Assembly (NCBI GenBank): GCA_951213105.1
Contig: OX578152.1
Coordinates: forward strand, 68,674,727 to 68,738,726
Source: Amaurobius ferox
Taxonomy: Eukaryota > Arthropoda > Arachnida > Araneae > Amaurobiidae
Direction of reading: 5' to 3'
DNA length: 64,000 nt
Shown here: positions 58,880 to 64,000 of the stretch, in pieces
Layout: every line of letters begins with the position of its first letter
Numbering within the stretch: the stretch's first letter is position 1
Notes under the pieces: model-generated
What the model saw: only the letters and a program-made list of their open reading frames with translations
Told to the model about the DNA's origin: nothing
The model's database searches: none
Program-made: the position numbers and the translations under genes

Positions 58880-59616
58880 GTAAGTATTAGTGTAGGGAAT
58901 AAAGGTTAATACGTTCTCTACAATAAATATATAGCATATGTAAATGAAATATGCTGTGACGAAAAGTTCGAATCTTGGATTTTGATGCATTCACACATTT
59001 GGGGAATCTCTGAATACGAATCAACCATTTTTCAAATTTTGATTGTCTGTGGGCACAATATCTCTGAAACAAATGGAGCAATTTAAATGATATTTAGTCA
59101 ATGTTTCAATCAGGTATCTAATCCTAAAAGGAATACCGATTTTCAGGGACATCAAACCAGATGCCTCAATTTTTTAAACATTTATTTAATCAAAAATTAA
59201 AAAAAATAGTTAATTTCTATGAAAATATTTTACTTAAAAATGAATTACATTATATGTTTGAAGGGCGCTAATATTCGTTGTTGTATATATTGCACGTATT
59301 TATCTAAGCATTAAAATATTAGAGTATAGCTACGTTAATGAATGAAAATAAATTGACAGAATTGCTTAATGATGGTTATCAAGAATCGCTCTCGAGATAA
59401 GACATTTTATTTACCTTTAGGGAGCGGGATATGTCTCGAAAACATTAAACGATTTCCATAAAAAATTGAAAGCAGACATATTTAAGGGAACTACAATAAG
59501 CCTATTTATTGATCTTCAATGAAATATATATTTTTTTCCTTAAGTAGACAAATTCCTCCCTCCCCAATAAAATCGAAATTTTTTAGTTCGGATGTAAAGT
59601 TATGTGTTAAACATGC
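58880..59616 (+). mobile_element. Diverged HINE-like element (tentative)
   Basis: The sequence has the same order of landmarks as the F2 units in strongly diverged form: GTGACGAAAAGTTCGAATC, a TTTTCAAATTTTGATTGTCTGTGG segment near 59030, ATATCTCTGAAACAAATGGA, a GCTCTCGAGATAAGACATTT segment, and near 59597 AAAGTTATGTGTTAAACATG with a four-base-stem hairpin. No clear fold-back at the 5' end. Confidence 0.4.
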
Positions 59617-59819
59617 CAGACATTATTTGTTATTATCCTTCTGTATCTCAAAATTGTTTGTTTGAATTTCACATAATATTTTAAATTCGAGATTTATTTT
59701 TAACAATTTTCAAAATCGAAATTCTTTTTACAGAATTACAAATTTTGGGAAAATTAGTAAAAAACAAAACTAAACACCCTCACCATTGGCATAAATCTAC
59801 AAATCATTGCGAATGATAA

Positions 59820-60202
59820 CTCGGAATGGAAAGAGAAACTCGCAAAACCTCAGAGCATCCTTCCCCTCACTACCGTTCGATTTCTGTTGTGAGAAAGAGA
59901 AGCAGCTTCAGCGGACGGGTTTTAATTGCATCGGAAAGAGAGAACGAGCGGCCTCTGAGTGGTTATGTACCGCGCAGGCGCGTACAGGATTGGCGTCCAT
60001 TGATTCTCGTCAGTTGTTAACAAGTAAGCAGCAGCGTGACGGCGATCGTCCTGTCAACCTACGGCCAAATACATCACTTCTGACCGTTGTCCAAGTACCA
60101 CGTGCTTGGCTTGATCATCGGAATTAGTGGAATCTCCTATTGAAATTTCTTATAAATAAGGATTTCTCTCTGATTGAAATTATATTACTGGACTCGTAAA
60201 AA
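59820..60202 (+). promoter_or_regulatory. Probable CpG-rich promoter and 5' UTR of the gene starting at 60203
   Basis: The stretch is clearly richer in GC and CpG than its surroundings. GTACCGCGCAGGCGCGTAC (59967-59985) is a near-palindrome containing GCGCAGGCGC, close to the NRF-1 site consensus. ATTGG at about 59990 is an inverted CCAAT box. The transcription start cannot be fixed. Open frames across it are side effects of the composition. Confidence 0.5.
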
Positions 60203-60377
60203 ATGGCGACTACAGGGATCTCGTCTCGCCGCAAGGCGTCCAAGCGACCTGCCGCCGCCAGCGAACCGACTGCTAACGGAATGGTGCAGGCATCAGATCT
60301 CTCAGCATCTGCGTCAAAGAAATCAAAGACTTTTGAAGCTTCATTTAGCAAAACAAAGACGAAAAAAGAAAGTGATG
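60203..60377 (+). CDS. First coding exon of an unidentified, probably nuclear protein (partial)
   Basis: A 58-codon exon starting ATG in the context AAAAATGGCG and ending at a strong donor GATG|GTAAGT in phase 1. The peptide is low-complexity, rich in Ser, Lys and Ala: MATTGISSRRKASKRPAAA, then SASASKKSKTFEASFSKTKT. RRKASKRP and KKSK look like nuclear localisation signals, as in the disordered N termini of many chromatin or RNA-processing proteins. I do not recognise the family, and the next exon is not visible; about 3.6 kb of intron follows to the end of the window. Alternatively it is a spurious frame, but the promoter-like upstream sequence, Kozak context and donor argue for a real exon. 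Confidence 0.6.
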
Positions 60378-62219
60378 GTAAGTTGGCATCAGTTTGAGAA
60401 CTTTGTATCAGATGTTGATGTTTAAAAATGTAATATGATCACAAAATTGATGTATATTTTCATCCCATTCCTCATAAAATTTTGCATGTTTTTTTTGCTA
60501 AATATCTGATTTAAACAATGTGCAAATGGCATTATGTGTTCTCAAAGCCGTTTCGATTCCACTTATTGAGAAAATATTTTTATTTTTATTAAAATTAATG
60601 TGATTGCATGGAATATCATAAGGACGACATTTTTGCTATTTATTATAATTTATGACATCGTATGTAATTGCTTATTCAGACATATTTTTATAATAATTTT
60701 GAACATTTGTATAGGTAATTTCCCGTGATTTAAGTTATACAGCCTTCGAAATCTTTTTTAAGTTTGGGCTGGGTCGAGGGCGGCAGGCGTCGGAGACAAA
60801 GGCAACCGAGTTCCCGGCCATGGCTGGGGATGGCGTTGCAGGCTGGCGTCACCTTATTGGCGGTCGCGCGGCCCGGAGGTTGCCGGGCAGCTGGCACCGG
60901 GCTACGTCCGGGGGGCCGCCCCGCCATCGACCCGGCGGTGGCGGGCGGACCGGTTTCGCGGGGTGCAGGGCCATCGATCGCTCAGCCTCGCGCCCCGAAC
61001 AGTGATAAGGCTTTCGCTGGGGTAGCCTTCCCCGCATATGACGTAATCGAATCTCTCGAATGCAGGAAATATTTAATGTAGCTGATTGATCTTCCCCGTG
61101 ACCACTTTAAAGATAATTAGGCAGACAGATGTCCATTAACTTATTATTTTTATTTTTTTTGAGAACTATAAATGCATAACCTGTGAGAATTTTTGAAATT
61201 TGCAAAATGAACTATGCATTTATGTTTATAATAATATAAAATTAAAATTTTTATTTAGTATCAACATTAATTATTTTGCATATTTCTCAATATTTTAAAA
61301 AAATGTTTTATTTTTAATATTTTAAACAGTGGTTATACATATTTTATTTGTAAACCACTTTCAACAAAATATATTTTCAATATGACACATATGGTCCCGT
61401 GTTTTATCTTTAGAAACAATTTTTTAATCTCATAAACTTCATTCAATATCCATAAATTAAAGCACCCCTAAATGAATATGACATCCATCGATATTAACCT
61501 AACATAAGTATTATAATTTTCAGACATTCAAAATAAAATTTTGTTTTGTATTTTTCTCTTAATAAAAGAAAATTTGTAAACCAGTATGTTTGTTATAGCT
61601 CTGAATTGAATCCATTTTAAATCATAGATCTCAGTTAAATTCGACTAGCTATGGGATTTTTTTTTTTTAATCAAAATATGGTAGAAGAAAATGTAAAAAC
61701 AAAAACAGCTGATGGTAAAACAAAATCCAAATGACAAGAAAAGTATAAAATCCATATTGTATGTGACTGAGAAAATTAAAGATCCAAAACTTTTTTAAAT
61801 GCAAAACATCGAAACTTCATTAAAAAATAATAAACACATGTAATTAACTGAAAATTTTAAAACTGCTCAAAAAATTAAAAGAACTGATCAAAAATATTTT
61901 TATATCTAAAATATCCTATTGTATAAAAAGTTGCGACGTTAATAATTGCTAAATGCTTTGGAATAAGTCTGTTAAATGCAATAAAATAAATAAAAGTATG
62001 TTAACCAAATTATGTCCAGAAAGCTGAAGCGTTGTGTGAGCTAATATAATTTGAAAGGAAAGAGTTTAAAAATGGGTACACCTTAAAAATATATTTATCC
62101 AGTATGAAAAACTGAAATTAGAAATCTTGTTAATCTTTATTAGTGTCACTGTTATGAATGTGCACTCAAAAATAATTTCTTGACATCCTAAAGGCAAATT
62201 AAATGTTACGCATGTTTCA
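60378..62219 (+). other. Probable first intron of the gene at 60203, proximal part
   Basis: AT-rich intron apart from the GC-rich island at about 60760-61035. No exon recognised. Confidence 0.45.
60760..61035. other. GC-rich island of unknown origin
   Basis: About 275 bases with very high GC and CpG content, for example GGCCGCCCCGCCATCGACCC, in sharp contrast to AT-rich flanks on both sides. Frames are open on both strands, as expected from composition, but none shows a known motif. Possible sources are an intronic regulatory CpG island, a fragment of rDNA spacer, a GC-rich repeat or foreign (bacterial) DNA. No target duplication or inverted ends were found. Confidence 0.7.
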
Positions 62220-62236
62220 CACCATAAAATAAATGA

Positions 62237-62355
62237 GCCAACTGTCCTACCGTGCTGAAACCACCGGTTCTTGTTAGATCACCGAAGTCAGGCAGCATCG
62301 GGCGCGGTTAGTACTTGGGTGGGTGACCACCTGGGAACACCGTGTGCTGTTGGCA
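62237..62355 (+). rRNA. 5S rRNA-derived sequence (head of a composite SINE; probably not a functional 5S gene)
   Basis: Starting GCCAACTGTCCTACCGTGCT and running to GTGTGCTGTTGGCA, this matches animal 5S rRNA over its full ~119 bases. The internal promoter regions are present: GATCACCGAAGTC, GGCAGCATCGGGC and TACTTGGGTGGGTGACC. A few substitutions (ACTGTCCTACCGTG in the 5' part, GTCAGGCAG) are consistent with a pseudogene. It is followed by SINE sequence rather than a T-run terminator and shares flanking duplications with that SINE, so I read it as a SINE head. Confidence 0.85.
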
Positions 62356-62609
62356 CATTTCGGTCGCGGTAGCCCGATAATTTGCACGCTGCCACAACTG
62401 CCGCCGTATTCATGCGGAGTACGATCATGTTAAATATGTGGTTCCGTAAGTCCTTCCGAGAGGTAGGTGGTAGGGGGAGAAGGGTACGGACCCTCTGGAT
62501 GCCTCCCCCATTGGGTTCCTGTCTAAATTGGGTGGCACTTCCCGGCCGTCCAAACAGTTACCTTACACCTTTCTGGTAGGTCGGACGGTCTGGATCTCAA
62601 CAACAACAC
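62356..62609 (+). mobile_element. tRNA-SINE body joined to the 5S head, copy 3
   Basis: From GGTCGCGGTAGCCC the sequence follows the SINE seen at 9796 and 16304, but about 50-60 bases of the tRNA-like head, including the B box, are missing. The body is intact (ACTGCCGCCGTATTCATGCG onward) and ends in a CAACAACAC tail. The duplication CACCATAAAATA at 62220-62231 and 62610-62621 brackets the 5S part and the SINE part together, so the composite inserted as one unit. Confidence 0.88.
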
Positions 62610-62621
62610 CACCATAAAATA

Positions 62622-64000
62622 GAATCCTGTTTAAACTTGACTCACAGTAATTTGTGTAAAGGAAAATCTAGAAAATGCAAGGATTACATAGCAACTATTA
62701 ATGCATGTATATTTATTTGCAGTAAATACCTTTTATTTAAAGAAAAACTAACATAATATAGAGCAAAATAACATAATATAATTTACTATTATTAAAAAAT
62801 TATCTTTTAAATTTGTTGTGATGTGCACCTAGCTACACCTGAAAATAGGCACTCACCACAGGTCGATTAAACAGTACAGTTTGGTGGTTAAATGAAAAAA
62901 CTAACTGGCCATCATCCCCCCCCCCCCCCCCCCCCCAAATTTTACAAAAAAAATAATCCATAACAGCATGACTACTAAACTAAAACTGCCTACTTGCCAC
63001 TTACTACTAAGCCAGAATCCAAATTTTCAGGCCTAACCCATGTAAGGATTTCTCGATTCTCTCTCCCCTCTCAAAATATGCGACAAAATCAATGTTGTAT
63101 GTTCTGGATGCAAACCTGAATGCAACTTTCTAACAGGAATATTAAGTTCACGAGACTCATTTATGTATCTTATTTCTTATGCAGCATATCAAAATAAGTA
63201 TTTTTGCAGTATATCAAAATAGAGAGGTAAATATTAAAAGTGTTCTAACTCTAAAATAGAGTTGAGCAGCTTATCTTTTAAGGTAGCCACAGGTGTGGCG
63301 AATGAGAGGTGAAATTCAACGCTCCATGTAAAAATTGAGAAATTAGATTGCTCAATCAAATATTTAAAAGAACACACTGTTTGAACAAGTTTATTTTAAA
63401 AACATGTACAGTTAGATGCAAATGATGAAAATTGATCAGAATTAAAAACGTAAGACAATTTAATTGTAAATTTAACACCTTTTTTTTTCCCTCTTTGTTT
63501 GACAAGATGCAGAAATATTAGCTATATATTTGAACTCGTGCAATTTAAGATCTCTATTTGACTTAATTCCATCATAGTAAATGTTGATTCATGTTGATGC
63601 AAACATGCACAACTTTGAAACCCCGAGTTGGGAGATCGTTGTTAGTATGGGATAGATTTTCATATGTCTGTGATTGAATAATTTTAGTTAATTATTAGGT
63701 GTTCCTGACTGTGAGCAGACAGCAAATCATGTTGAAAGTGCCCACACTTGTCCAAAGATGGAAGGGATGGCATGGTTTTACTTGAATTTTATAATATTAA
63801 GGTGGAATGGATTATGCAAGAATTTAAATGCCAATTTGAAGTCATTGAAATCCGAAAAATGTTATTAATTTTATGAGAAATAAAAATTAATTTAATTAAA
63901 AGAAATTGTTTACTGTGGGAGCTGGTAAACCTGAATTTGCCACACTTTCATAGCTAATTCACCACTTGTGATGCTTGGTGACATGCTTGTTTATCAAGGC
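62622..64000. other. Probable intron of the gene at 60203, distal part; C21 run
   Basis: AT-rich with a run of 21 C at 62916-62936. No exon or mobile element recognised to the window end. Confidence 0.4.

Noticed and set aside
59807..60127. Open frame of 106 codons upstream of 60203
   Set aside because: It lies in the promoter-like GC-richer stretch, has overlapping frames and no recognised motif, and fits 5' UTR or promoter better.
60764..61081. Open frame of 105 codons in the GC-rich island
   Set aside because: GC-rich DNA lacks stop codons in most frames; both strands are open and no known domain is visible.
62237..62355. Functional 5S rRNA gene
   Set aside because: Single copy, with substitutions in the 5' part, no T-run terminator, and enclosed with a SINE body by one target duplication.

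Overview
The window is animal nuclear DNA: AT-rich, with long introns, abundant cut-and-paste transposons, rolling-circle-type repeats and tRNA/5S-derived SINEs. It holds one complete protein gene and the first exon of a second. The split FIP1-family gene fits any metazoan. The repeat landscape makes an arthropod likely, and a chelicerate (perhaps a spider) my best guess; that placement is inference, not a sequence match.

Region 1 (1-27 kb). A five-exon FIP1L1 gene (pre-mRNA 3'-end processing, CPSF subunit) runs on the + strand from 3603 to 26303 and predicts a 552-residue protein. All four introns are phase 0. Introns 1 to 3 carry two copies of a ~1.9 kb non-autonomous hAT element (6297-8178 and 18636-20589, each with 8-bp target duplications), two tRNA-derived SINEs (9796-10085 and 16304-16596) and a long hairpin (21133-21249). 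Upstream, 1229-2354 is a 1.1 kb inverted-repeat element with a perfect 8-bp target duplication.

Region 2 (27-32 kb). This part is intergenic, with decayed minus-strand fragments of a Ty3/gypsy retrotransposon: a reverse transcriptase core near 27.9-28.2 kb and a protease near 30.9-31.25 kb.

Region 3 (32-58 kb) is the most unusual part. Two insertions with ends TAGAGATGTGG (33499-51878 and 54142-57916, imperfect 8-bp target duplications) look like hAT-type elements. The first has been filled by about 20 units of a 0.7-1.0 kb repeat, arranged head-to-tail in blocks that switch orientation. The second holds three units of a related repeat. The units have a 5' fold-back, a copy of the same motif near the 3' end in inverse orientation, an internal CTGT/ACAG microsatellite and a 3' hairpin followed by CAGA. 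This is the architecture described for Helentron-associated elements (HINE/DINE-1), so I interpret them as non-autonomous rolling-circle transposons. A Tc1/mariner-like remnant lies between the two insertions (52151-52860).

Region 4 (58-64 kb). A CpG-richer promoter-like stretch precedes the first coding exon (60203-60377) of a gene I cannot identify, which continues beyond the window. Its first intron holds a very GC-rich island (about 60760-61035) and a composite SINE at 62237-62609, in which a nearly intact 5S rRNA sequence is joined to a tRNA-SINE body. A perfect 12-bp duplication flanks the whole unit.
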